This document shows, in pieces, positions 44,694 to 52,619 of a stretch of DNA of 64,000 nucleotides. The notes under the pieces were generated by a model. That model saw only the letters and a list, made by a program, of their open reading frames with translations, was not told where the DNA came from and did no database searches. The translations under genes were made by a program, and so were the position numbers. The stretch is from assembly GCF_019048525.1 (NCBI RefSeq), contig NZ_CP077369.1, positions 2,046,001 to 2,110,000 of the forward strand. Direction: 5' to 3'. The stretch's first letter is position 1. The number at the start of each line of letters is the position of its first letter. Source of the stretch: Acinetobacter lwoffii. Lineage in GTDB: Bacteria > Pseudomonadota > Gammaproteobacteria > Pseudomonadales > Moraxellaceae.

Positions 44694-44855
44694 ATGAAAA
44701 TGATGAAAACTGCAGAGCAATTGATCCAGAATGCAAAAAGCCGGATTCAGGAAGTCAGCGTAAATGAACTGTTTGAAGCGATGCAAAACCATCAACCAAT
44801 TGCTCAACCATTTTTATGTCAGCAACATGTCCATTCGATAAAGCAGAACAACTAA
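44694..44855 (+). pseudogene. Rhodanese-like gene, truncated after about 31 codons
   Basis: The ATG at 44694 has GAGGAAG upstream. About 31 residues (TAEQLIQNAKSRIQEVSVNE, with LFEAMQ next) match the N-terminus of rhodanese-domain proteins of the type found beside sulfur-oxidation genes. The frame then enters IS982-family sequence near 44787 and ends at 44855. The catalytic Cys loop is missing, and no remaining rhodanese sequence is found beyond the IS. Confidence 0.65.
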
Positions 44856-45332
44856 TTTCACCAAATTGGTTCATCACGATATGTAATTTACAGCCATAAA
44901 ACCAACCCATAGAACTTTTGCCACGTGATGCGATTTGGGCTAATGATTTATGGCATTGAATACGTTGATTTTTACAAACAGGTAGCGTTGTTGAATCAAT
45001 CTATAAGTATTGTTTATCTTTGCCTTTCATCAAAGCTACATACAGGGCATGTAGTGCTAATTCATGCCTATTGATCAAGTGAATCATGCGTTGGCAGCAA
45101 GGCAAGTGCTTAAATAAAAAGCTTTTATCCAGCTTTAGCCATGTAAAAAAGGCTTTGAAATTATTGAAATGAGAACATTTGTACCAAATGGTGATAAAGC
45201 AGATTTCTGAAATTGTGAGCTGAGCATTTCTGATTCTTAGAGAATGATGACTTTGTTTGAGGAACTTCCAATAAGTTGCTTCAAATTTAAGAAAGAAATC
45301 ATCAATTAAGCAGAATCGGTACTATTGAACAT
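44787..45332 (-). pseudogene. IS982-family transposase, degraded and truncated
   Basis: The minus strand begins at an ATG at 45332 (MFNSTD...), shifts frame at about 45312, and then reads CLIDDFFLKFEATYWKFL and WYKCSHFNNFKAFFTWLK, an in-frame TAG after GKDKQYL, then IDSTTLPVCKNQRI and GWFYGCKLHIVMN, to VEQLVDG. The IDSTTLPVCKN and GWFYGFKLH patterns are typical of the IS982 DDE core. About 180 of roughly 290 residues remain; the second part of the catalytic core is deleted. Confidence 0.8.
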
Positions 45333-45334
45333 CA

Positions 45335-45384
45335 GGACTAGAGTTGTGAGTTTGGTTTGGTAACTCAACTGATGGCTCTAGTCC
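45335..45384. repeat. Inverted repeat inside the IS982 remnant
   Basis: GGACTAGAG at 45335-45343 and CTCTAGTCC at 45376-45384, with further AGTTGTGAG/CTCAACT pairing inside. A possible hairpin in the IS leader; no T run follows. Confidence 0.45.
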
Positions 45385-45526
45385 TCTTATTTTTCAAGTC
45401 AATTTCTTATCCGTGATTCGGGTTAAATTATTTAAATGATGATTCATTCTGTATTCAGATCTTCATAAATTTAAAGGATACTTATTAGGGATATATTCTG
45501 TTTTAGACTTAATTCAGGATGCATAA

Positions 45527-46564
45527 ATGAAGTACTCATTTATACAGCAGGCTTTCACTGGTCCCGTGGATATCGTGGGGGATATTCATGGTGAGATTGC
45601 CGCGCTGGAACAACTGATCCAGGTATTAGGTTATGACCGGAATGGTCATCATCCAGAACAGCGCAAACTAATTTTTGTCGGTGATCTATGTGACCGGGGG
45701 CAAGACAGTGTTGCGGTGATCAAATGCGTCAAACAGCTGGTAGATGAAGGCTATGCACAATGTGTGATGGGTAATCATGAATTGAACCTATTGACCGATA
45801 CTTTGCGGGAAGGCAATGGCTGGTTTTTTGGTTCACCGCATCAGGATGATCTGAAACCTTTTGATTCGATCCAAGCCTCAATCAAAGATCGACAATGGAT
45901 TCTGGATTTTTTAAATAGCTTACCGTTGGCCTTGGAGTCGGAGCAGCTGCGTGTTGTACATGCCTGTTGGCATCAAGGATCAATTGATCAATTACGCAAT
46001 TCTGGTTTTACTTCGCTTGGCGAAGCCTATGCTGATTTCGTTCAACATACAGCGCTGGATCTGCAAGCCTTAGGTATTAATGAATTCATCCAGATAGAGC
46101 AGCAACGCTACCAACACCAGTTCAAAGACCCGGCTGCAACTTTACCTTTATTGCAACATCTCGCAGAAAAAGAGCTACGTGAGCAAATGCACAATCCGAT
46201 TCGGGTCATTACTTCTGGTGCGGAAAAAATCGCCTTAGAACCGATTTATGCCGGTGGAAGGTGGCGGATGATCGACCGCGTGCCATGGTGGGACAGCTAT
46301 ACCGACCAAATTCCAGTCATTACTGGACATTATTGGCGGAACTTTAAATCTACTGAAGAAAAAACCGGTTTACTCAAATCGATCGATGCACTGCAATGGT
46401 ATGGACAGCAACAAAACGTATTTTGTGTGGATTATTCAGTGGGTAAACGCTATCTCGATCGTCAACAGGGTGTCGCGTTCAGACATCGACTCGGCGCCTT
46501 AAGATTTCCAGAAAATATCTTGAGCTTTGAAGATGGCAATCAGTATTCAGTTCAGCGGTTCTGA
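45527..46564 (+). CDS. Metallophosphoesterase (ApaH/PrpA-like)
   Basis: A 345-residue calcineurin-type phosphatase with the full motif set: VGDIHGE near residue 18, FVGDLCDRG near 50, VMGNHELN near 82, then VHACWHQ near 150 and VITGHYW near 265. It resembles ser/thr protein phosphatase or dinucleoside tetraphosphatase family members but is longer than ApaH or PrpA (about 220-280), with an extra helical section (about 170-240). Precise substrate unknown. AGGAT precedes the ATG. Single gene. Confidence 0.85.
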   Translation: MKYSFIQQAFTGPVDIVGDIHGEIAALEQLIQVLGYDRNGHHPEQRKLIFVGDLCDRGQDSVAVIKCVKQLVDEGYAQCVMGNHELNLLTDTLREGNGWFFGSPHQDDLKPFDSIQASIKDRQWILDFLNSLPLALESEQLRVVHACWHQGSIDQLRNSGFTSLGEAYADFVQHTALDLQALGINEFIQIEQQRYQHQFKDPAATLPLLQHLAEKELREQMHNPIRVITSGAEKIALEPIYAGGRWRMIDRVPWWDSYTDQIPVITGHYWRNFKSTEEKTGLLKSIDALQWYGQQQNVFCVDYSVGKRYLDRQQGVAFRHRLGALRFPENILSFEDGNQYSVQRF

Positions 46565-46584
46565 GAAAAGGCAATTTTCTGATA

Positions 46585-46615
46585 CAAAAAAAGCAGCTTT
46601 TCCAGCCGCTTTTTT
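46585..46615. terminator. Terminator between phosphatase and OsmC genes
   Basis: AAAAAAGC-A-GC pairs with GC-C-GCTTTTTT around TTTTCCA, with T runs on both strands, lying between converging genes. Confidence 0.7.
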
Positions 46616-46630
46616 TACAGAATCTAGATT

Positions 46631-47053
46631 TTATTCTGCTTCGATTATTTCATAATCATGGGTGATTTCAACACCGCCATCAGACAGCATTTTGCTGGCA
46701 GAGCAATATTTTTCAGCAGAAAGTTCTACGGCTTTTGCGACCTGTTTCTCTTTAATCGCTTTGCCGGTCACTACAAAATGCAAGTGAATTTTCGTGAATA
46801 CTGCCGGAATTGTATCTGCACGTTCAGCCTTTAATTCGCAGCGTACATCGGTAATATCCTGACGAGCCTTCTTTAAAATGGTAACAATATCAAAAGACGC
46901 ACAACCGCCCAGACCCGTTAAAAGCAGTTCCATAGGACGGGGACCACGGTTTTCACCACCGTATTCAGCTGAACCATCCATGATAAGGCTATGACCACTT
47001 TGAGTTTTTGCTTCAAAAGCAACATTCTCTAACCAATGAACGCTTGTTTGCAT
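46631..47053 (-). CDS. OsmC family protein, YhfA-like
   Basis: A 140-residue OsmC-fold protein with the PMELLLTGLGGCASFD motif holding the first active-site Cys and EKYCSASKM with the second. OsmC-type proteins reduce organic peroxides by this Cys pair. The YhfA subgroup sits next to crp and is divergent from it in E. coli and here (147 bp between starts). Confidence 0.9.
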   Translation of the reverse strand: MQTSVHWLENVAFEAKTQSGHSLIMDGSAEYGGENRGPRPMELLLTGLGGCASFDIVTILKKARQDITDVRCELKAERADTIPAVFTKIHLHFVVTGKAIKEKQVAKAVELSAEKYCSASKMLSDGGVEITHDYEIIEAE

Positions 47054-47138
47054 TGCAACTACCTAAAAAAAGCTATAAATTTGTCAAGTAACTGTACACT
47101 AACATAAATTGGGTTGATACGGAATTTCAATCCCACTG

Positions 47139-47153
47139 TGTGACAAGTTCACA
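47139..47153. promoter_or_regulatory. CRP-site-like palindrome between yhfA and crp
   Basis: TGTGA-CAAGT-TCACA, both half-sites perfect, but spaced by 5 bp rather than the standard 6. It lies 48 bp before the crp start. Autoregulation of crp from the divergent region is known in E. coli. Confidence 0.4.
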
Positions 47154-47200
47154 TTAGGTCTTGTGCGATCTATAAATTATCCATAATCGGAACTGTTAGC

Positions 47201-47908
47201 ATGACTTCAAACTTTTCACAATTAAGCACTGATGCGCTTTCTCCGGGGCAATTACCAGAATCCGTGAAAGCACTGTTAAAACGTGCATATATTAATCGTT
47301 ATCCAAAACGTACCACGATCATTGATGCAGGATCAGAATCTAAATCTTTATATTTAATTCTGAAGGGGTCTGTATCTATCATTCTTCGTGAAGATGATGA
47401 TCGTGAAATTGTCGTGGCATATTTAAATGCGGGTGACTTCTTTGGGGAAATGGGTCTATTCGAGGTTAATCCACAACGTACTGCGGAAGTTCGTACCCGT
47501 GATGTGTGTGAAATTGCCGAAATTACCTATGAAAACTTTCACGAAATTAGCAAGCAATATCCTGATCTGAGCTATGCAGTATTTGCTCAATTAGTACGCC
47601 GCTTGAAAAATACCACACGTAAAGTCACTGATCTGGCATTTATTGATGTTTCAGGCCGGATTGCACGTTGTCTGATCGACCTGTCTTCACAGCCAGAAGC
47701 GATGATTTTGCCGAATGGCCGTCAGATTCGTATTACCCGTCAGGAAATTGGTCGCATTGTTGGCTGTTCCCGCGAAATGGTCGGACGTGTACTAAAAACC
47801 CTGGAAGAGCAGGGCATGATCGAAACCGATGGTAAAGCCATCCTGATCTTTGATGCTTCATTAGAAGAAGCATCTGAAGCAGTGGCAGATGGTGCCATAG
47901 ACGAATAA
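47201..47908 (+). CDS. crp: cAMP receptor protein CRP (Vfr-like)
   Basis: A 235-residue Crp/Fnr regulator with an N-terminal cyclic-nucleotide domain (GDFFGEMGLFEVNPQRTAEV, matching the phosphate-binding cassette) and a C-terminal HTH (ITRQEIGRIVGCSREMVGRVLKTLEEQGMI). E. coli CRP is 210 residues; this one has about 20 more at the N-terminus and a short C-terminal tail (EEASEAVADGAIDE). Divergent from yhfA. Ends in a terminator. Function as global cAMP-linked regulator is inferred from the family. Confidence 0.93.
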   Translation: MTSNFSQLSTDALSPGQLPESVKALLKRAYINRYPKRTTIIDAGSESKSLYLILKGSVSIILREDDDREIVVAYLNAGDFFGEMGLFEVNPQRTAEVRTRDVCEIAEITYENFHEISKQYPDLSYAVFAQLVRRLKNTTRKVTDLAFIDVSGRIARCLIDLSSQPEAMILPNGRQIRITRQEIGRIVGCSREMVGRVLKTLEEQGMIETDGKAILIFDASLEEASEAVADGAIDE

Positions 47909-47917
47909 TCCAGATAT

Positions 47918-47947
47918 TAAAAAGCAAATCTTCGGATTTGCTTTTTT
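47918..47947 (+). terminator. Terminator after crp
   Basis: AAAGCAAATC and GATTTGCTTT stem around TTCG, then a T run. Confidence 0.88.
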
Positions 47948-48081
47948 TATGCGTCATTACTCAATACATAAAAATTTAGAACAAGCTTCTCAGAAAAGAT
48001 GATTTAAGTCTCCCTTATAATTCCGATAGGCTATAGCCCACTTGATCTCAATTCACTGAATAAAATTCACAGGATGTTTTT

Positions 48082-49131
48082 ATGCAATTCAGACCATTGG
48101 CGGATACCGGCATTTTTTTGCCAGAAATTTGTTTGGGCACCATGACCTTTGGTGAGCAGAACACACAAGAACAGGCTTTTCAGCAACTGGATTATGCTTT
48201 AGATCAGGGAGTGTATTTCTGGGATACTGCGGAAATGTACCCGGTACCGCCAAAACCTGAAACGCAGGGTGCTACCGAGCGTATTATCGGGAACTGGATC
48301 GCTGCCCGTGGTGGCCGTGACAAACTTTTTTTAGCCTCAAAAATTGCCGGACCCTCGCAAGGTGGTAGCCATATCCGGGATGGTAAAACTCGTTTCGTTG
48401 CCGATGAAATTTCAGCAGCAATTGACCAGTCATTGTCACGCCTGCAAACGGATTATATTGACCTGTATCAGCTGCACTGGCCGCAACGCCCCACCAATTT
48501 CTTTGGCAAGCTGGGTTATGGCAATGCTGAAGCGGCAGAAGACCGTACCGGGACAGATCTCGAAGAAACCCTGACCGCCTTGCAGGATGAAATTAAAAAA
48601 GGCCGTATCCGTTATATTGGTCTTTCCAATGAAACCCCGTGGGGCACGATGAAATTTCTGCACCTCGCAGAGAAATTAGGTTTGTCCAAATTTGTCAGTG
48701 TACAAAACCCATATAACCTGCTGAACCGTACTTATGAAATCGGCATGTCAGAAATTGCCCATTATGAAGGTGTGGGCTTGTTGGCGTATTCACCTTTGGC
48801 ATTTGGTTATCTGACCGGTAAATTCCGGCATGGTGCACGTCCTGCCAATGCGCGTGTAACACTGTTCTCCCGCTTTAGCCGTTATAGCAATCCGCAAAGT
48901 GAATGGGCAACCGAGCAATATGCCCAGCTGGCAGAACAGCATGGCTTAAGTCTTACCCAATTGGCTTTGGCCTTTATCAAGCAGCAGTTCTTTGTGACCA
49001 GTACCATTATCGGTGCGACCAATCTGGATCAGCTGAAAGAAAATATTCAGGCATTTGAAATCGATCTATCAGAAGAAATTCTTAAAGCTATTGAAGATAT
49101 TCACCGTCAGCAGCCGAACCCTGCACCTTAA
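48082..49131 (+). CDS. NADP(H)-dependent aldo-keto reductase, Tas-like
   Basis: A 349-residue aldo-keto reductase barrel. The Tas-type pattern is visible: LGTMTFGEQNT, then FWDTAEMYPVPPKPET (catalytic Asp and Tyr), KIAGP with the catalytic Lys, LYQLHWPQR with the catalytic His, and a late IIGATNLDQL cofactor segment. It probably reduces aldehydes or ketones with NADPH. Single gene, preceded by GATGTTT without a strong ribosome-binding site and followed by a terminator. Confidence 0.92.
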   Translation: MQFRPLADTGIFLPEICLGTMTFGEQNTQEQAFQQLDYALDQGVYFWDTAEMYPVPPKPETQGATERIIGNWIAARGGRDKLFLASKIAGPSQGGSHIRDGKTRFVADEISAAIDQSLSRLQTDYIDLYQLHWPQRPTNFFGKLGYGNAEAAEDRTGTDLEETLTALQDEIKKGRIRYIGLSNETPWGTMKFLHLAEKLGLSKFVSVQNPYNLLNRTYEIGMSEIAHYEGVGLLAYSPLAFGYLTGKFRHGARPANARVTLFSRFSRYSNPQSEWATEQYAQLAEQHGLSLTQLALAFIKQQFFVTSTIIGATNLDQLKENIQAFEIDLSEEILKAIEDIHRQQPNPAP

Positions 49132-49150
49132 CTTTGTGCTGATTGAAATG

Positions 49151-49175
49151 CACCCTCCTATGAGGGTGTTTTTAT
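49151..49175 (+). terminator. Terminator after the aldo-keto reductase
   Basis: CACCCTC and GAGGGTG stem around CTAT, followed by TTTTTATTTT. Confidence 0.85.
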
Positions 49176-49268
49176 TTTAAGAATTAACAAAGTTGAGTCC
49201 ACACAACCTAGATGTCAGAAATTAAAAACGGCATAATCAAATGAACATAAGAAGATGAGCTTTAAAAA

Positions 49269-49626
49269 ATGAATCCAGAAGCCACGACATTACCAACTAC
49301 AGTATTAGTGAAAGCCACGAGTCGAATAGCCGAGCAATTACAGCTTACGCAATCGGAACTTGCTGCCATTCTCGGCGTCCCGGAGCAAGAGGTATTATCG
49401 CTTGTGCAAATGGATGATTTAGCTCCGCATACGAGTGAAGGAAAACAGGCACTCGCTTTATTATCAGCAATTGTTTAAGCTTGCTGGTGGCGATTTTGAA
49501 GTAATGCGCCTTTTTATCAATTCACCCAATCGCTCTCTAGATGATCAGTTACCACGTAGGCTGATCCAAACGCCGCAAGGATTCAGCCAAGTAATCGATG
49601 TTCTGGAACGGATGCGACACATTTAA
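49269..49626 (+). pseudogene. MbcA/ParS/Xre-type antitoxin (DUF2384), frameshifted
   Basis: The first 69 residues (ATG at 49269) form the Xre-HTH half (IAEQLQLTQSELAAILGVPEQEV). The frame ends at 49478 just after GKQALALL. The toxin-binding DUF2384 half continues in another frame as YQQLFKLAGGDFEVMRLFINSPN to 49626. A small indel near 49460 explains the break. The family normally pairs with a RES-domain toxin that depletes NAD; none is found on either side. So this looks like a decayed orphan antitoxin, unless the indel is an assembly error. Confidence 0.75.
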
Positions 49627-49700
49627 GTCGTCTTCATTGATCAGAAAGGAAATTCAATACAGGTCATCTGAACAAGCAGATAAAAATTCTATTTGGCGCT

Positions 49701-49729
49701 CTTGAAATCTGCTTTATATATACCAATAT
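49701..49729 (+). promoter_or_regulatory. Candidate sigma-32 heat-shock promoter of clpB
   Basis: CTTGAAA at 49701-49707, a 14-bp spacer, and ACCAATAT at 49722-49729, close to the consensus CTTGAAA-N13/14-CCCCATNT. It would give a leader of about 120 nt before the clpB ATG. Confidence 0.45.
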
Positions 49730-49854
49730 TATTACTGATATTTGTCTTCTAATATAAATTAAGTTTTTGAAAAATATATAAAAATGATTTGAAATTTTAT
49801 CAAGTGCACCCATATATCCATCAAGTAGAAAATTTGTTGTGAGGAATAACAAGA

Positions 49855-52434
49855 ATGCGTTTTGAAAAATTTACCAATCGCCTGCAGCAAACCCTTTCCG
49901 ATGCACAATCGCTGGCCATGAGTAAGGATCATACCTCCATTGATGGGATCCATATCTTGGCCACCTTGATGGATGAAGCATCCAATGTCAGCCTGCTGCA
50001 ACAGGCCGGTGCTAATCTGCGTGAGCTACAAACCAAGCTGCAAACAGCATTGAGCAATGCGGCAACCCTGACCAATCCATCAGCAGATATCAACCTCAGT
50101 CCTGAAGCGGCAAAAGTATTGCATCTGGCAGACAGCTTTGCGCAAAAAGCCGGAGATGAGTTTTTATCTACGGATTGGGTGCTGTTGGCGCTGGCAGAAA
50201 CCGGAAATACCAAAACCTTATTAAATAGTATTGGCGTAAAGGCAGAGACTTTAGGCCAAGTGATTAATCAATTTCGAGGCGATGAAAAAGTCATGAGCAA
50301 TAATCATGAAGATCAGCGTGATTCACTGAATAAGTACACCATTGATTTAACTGAACGTGCGTTGGCAGGCAAGCTTGATCCTGTGATTGGCCGTGATGAT
50401 GAAATCCGCCGTACCATTCAGGTCTTATCACGCCGTACCAAAAATAACCCGGTACTCATCGGTGAGCCAGGGGTCGGTAAAACTGCAATCGTCGAAGGTC
50501 TGGCGCAGCGTATTATCAATGGTGAAGTGCCTGAAGGACTCAAAGGTAAACGTGTTTTATCACTTGATCTGGGTTCTTTGCTGGCCGGTGCCAAATACCG
50601 TGGTGAGTTTGAAGAACGCTTAAAAGCCGTTCTGAAAGATATTGCCAAACATGAAGGCGAAATCATCCTGTTTATCGACGAGTTGCATACCTTGGTGGGT
50701 GCCGGTAAAGGTGATGGCGCGATGGATGCCGGTAACATGCTGAAACCTGCGCTGGCCCGTGGCGAGCTGCGCTGCGTCGGTGCGACCACACTGGATGAAT
50801 ATCGTCAGTATATTGAAAAAGATGCAGCGCTGGAACGTCGTTTCCAGAAAGTACTGGTCGATGAGCCAAGCGTGGAAGATACCATTGCGATTCTGCGTGG
50901 TCTGAAAGATCGCTATGCAACCCATCACGGGGTACAGATTCTGGATTCCGCGATTATTGCGGCGGCGAAAATGTCACATCGTTATATTACCGACCGTCAG
51001 TTGCCGGATAAAGCCATTGACCTGATTGATGAAGCAGCATCGCGCATCAAAATGGAACTCGATTCTAAACCAGAAGCACTGGATAAACTGGAACGCCGTC
51101 TGATTCAGTTAAAAATGCAGCTGGAAGCGGTGAAAAAAGATGAAGACTCAGGTGCCAAAGCTGAGATTCAATACTTGTCCGATCAGATCGCCACAGTTGA
51201 AAAAGAGTATCATGACCTAGAAGAAGTCTGGCGCGCAGATAAAGCGCTGGTCGAAGGCAATAAAGACGTACAGATCAAACTGGATCAGGCGCGTACAGCA
51301 CTTGAAAAAGCGCAACGTGAAGGTGATCTGGGCGAGGCAGCACGTTTGCAATATGGCGTGATTCCAGAGTTGCAAAAGCAGCTTGAGCTGGCTGAAAAAG
51401 CCGATGAAAGTGCAACGCCAAAATTGCTGCGTAACAAAGTCACCGACAATGAAATCGCAGAAGTGGTCAGTGCAGCCACAGGAATTCCTGTGGCGAAAAT
51501 GCTGCAAGGCGAGCGTGACAAACTTCTACATATGGAAGAATTTCTGCATAACCGTGTGGTAGGGCAAGATGAAGCCGTAGTTGCGGTGTCTAATGCGGTG
51601 CGCCGTTCACGTGCCGGTCTGTCAGATCCGAACCGTCCAAGTGGATCATTCCTGTTCCTGGGGCCAACGGGTGTGGGTAAAACAGAATTGACCAAAGCCT
51701 TAGCGAACTTCCTGTTTGACAGCGACGATGCCATGGTGCGTATCGATATGTCAGAATTTATGGAAAAACATTCGGTCAGCCGTTTGGTTGGTGCGCCTCC
51801 GGGCTATGTCGGTTATGAAGAAGGTGGGGTGCTTACTGAAGCCGTACGTCGTAAACCGTATAGTGTGATCTTGTTTGATGAAGTCGAAAAAGCGCATTCG
51901 GACGTATTTAATATCTTGCTACAGGTACTGGATGATGGCCGTTTAACTGACTCGCAAGGCCGGGTAGTGGACTTTAAAAACTCTGTGATCGTCATGACTT
52001 CGAACCTGGGTTCGCAGGATGTACGTGAATTGGGCGGTAATGCCACTAAAGAAGAAGTCCGTACGGTGGTGATGAATGCGGTATCGGAACATTTCCGTCC
52101 GGAATTTATCAACCGTATTGATGAACTGGTAGTGTTCCATGCGCTGGAAAAAGACCAGATTCGCGGTATTGCCGATATCCAGTTGAACCGTTTACGTCAA
52201 CGTCTGGCAGAACGCGATATGCGCTTGTCGGTAGACGATACTGCCTTCGATCAGTTAATCGATGCTGGCTTTGATCCATTGTATGGAGCACGTCCACTGA
52301 AACGTGCAATCCAGCAGCGGATTGAAAATGGTCTGGCGCAGAAAATCCTGGGCGGAGAATTCCAGCCGGGCGATACCATTCTGGTAAAAGCTGAAGCAGG
52401 TGAGTTAATCTTTGAAAAAATGAAACTTAACTAA
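49855..52434 (+). CDS. clpB: Disaggregase chaperone ClpB
   Basis: An 859-residue Hsp100 unfoldase that rescues aggregated protein with DnaK. N-terminal repeat domain (1-145), first AAA+ module with Walker [11 protein letters not shown] and Walker B FIDELHTL, the M-domain coiled coil (about 405-525), and the second AAA+ module with [10 protein letters not shown] and LFDEVEKAH; the substrate pore loop is [10 protein letters not shown]. Length matches E. coli ClpB (857). GAGGAA precedes the ATG. A heat-shock promoter candidate lies upstream. Cytoplasmic hexamer. Confidence 0.98.
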   Translation: MRFEKFTNRLQQTLSDAQSLAMSKDHTSIDGIHILATLMDEASNVSLLQQAGANLRELQTKLQTALSNAATLTNPSADINLSPEAAKVLHLADSFAQKAGDEFLSTDWVLLALAETGNTKTLLNSIGVKAETLGQVINQFRGDEKVMSNNHEDQRDSLNKYTIDLTERALAGKLDPVIGRDDEIRRTIQVLSRRTKNNPVLIGEPGVGKTAIVEGLAQRIINGEVPEGLKGKRVLSLDLGSLLAGAKYRGEFEERLKAVLKDIAKHEGEIILFIDELHTLVGAGKGDGAMDAGNMLKPALARGELRCVGATTLDEYRQYIEKDAALERRFQKVLVDEPSVEDTIAILRGLKDRYATHHGVQILDSAIIAAAKMSHRYITDRQLPDKAIDLIDEAASRIKMELDSKPEALDKLERRLIQLKMQLEAVKKDEDSGAKAEIQYLSDQIATVEKEYHDLEEVWRADKALVEGNKDVQIKLDQARTALEKAQREGDLGEAARLQYGVIPELQKQLELAEKADESATPKLLRNKVTDNEIAEVVSAATGIPVAKMLQGERDKLLHMEEFLHNRVVGQDEAVVAVSNAVRRSRAGLSDPNRPSGSFLFLGPTGVGKTELTKALANFLFDSDDAMVRIDMSEFMEKHSVSRLVGAPPGYVGYEEGGVLTEAVRRKPYSVILFDEVEKAHSDVFNILLQVLDDGRLTDSQGRVVDFKNSVIVMTSNLGSQDVRELGGNATKEEVRTVVMNAVSEHFRPEFINRIDELVVFHALEKDQIRGIADIQLNRLRQRLAERDMRLSVDDTAFDQLIDAGFDPLYGARPLKRAIQQRIENGLAQKILGGEFQPGDTILVKAEAGELIFEKMKLN

Positions 52435-52452
52435 ACCGCTTCTCCTTGCAAC

Positions 52453-52482
52453 AAAAAACCCAGCCTAGGCTGGGTTTTTTTT
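52453..52482 (+). terminator. Terminator after clpB
   Basis: A perfect palindrome AAAAAACCCAGCC/GGCTGGGTTTTTT followed by more T residues. Confidence 0.92.
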
Positions 52483-52619
52483 AATCTTATTTTTAACTTC
52501 GAGCATTGCAACACTTTTGTATTCTTGTTGCGGCGAGCTTTAAAGCATGGCTTAAAACTCAGCTCAGGGAAAATAAAGAAGATATCAATCGTGATAAAGA
52601 CAGTTAATTCATCATCAAA

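Larger units (their letters stand above)
44787..45421 (-). mobile_element. IS982-family remnant, 5' part only
   Basis: Holds a truncated transposase (see 44787-45332) and its upstream region. A plausible outer end is the ATTCGGGT at 45415-45422, which resembles ends of Acinetobacter IS982 elements as I recall them; the other end is lost. The left boundary abuts the rhodanese fragment. Confidence 0.55.

Noticed and set aside
51217..51734. Minus-strand frames inside clpB
   Set aside because: Antisense frames in a highly conserved gene with biased codons; no independent support.
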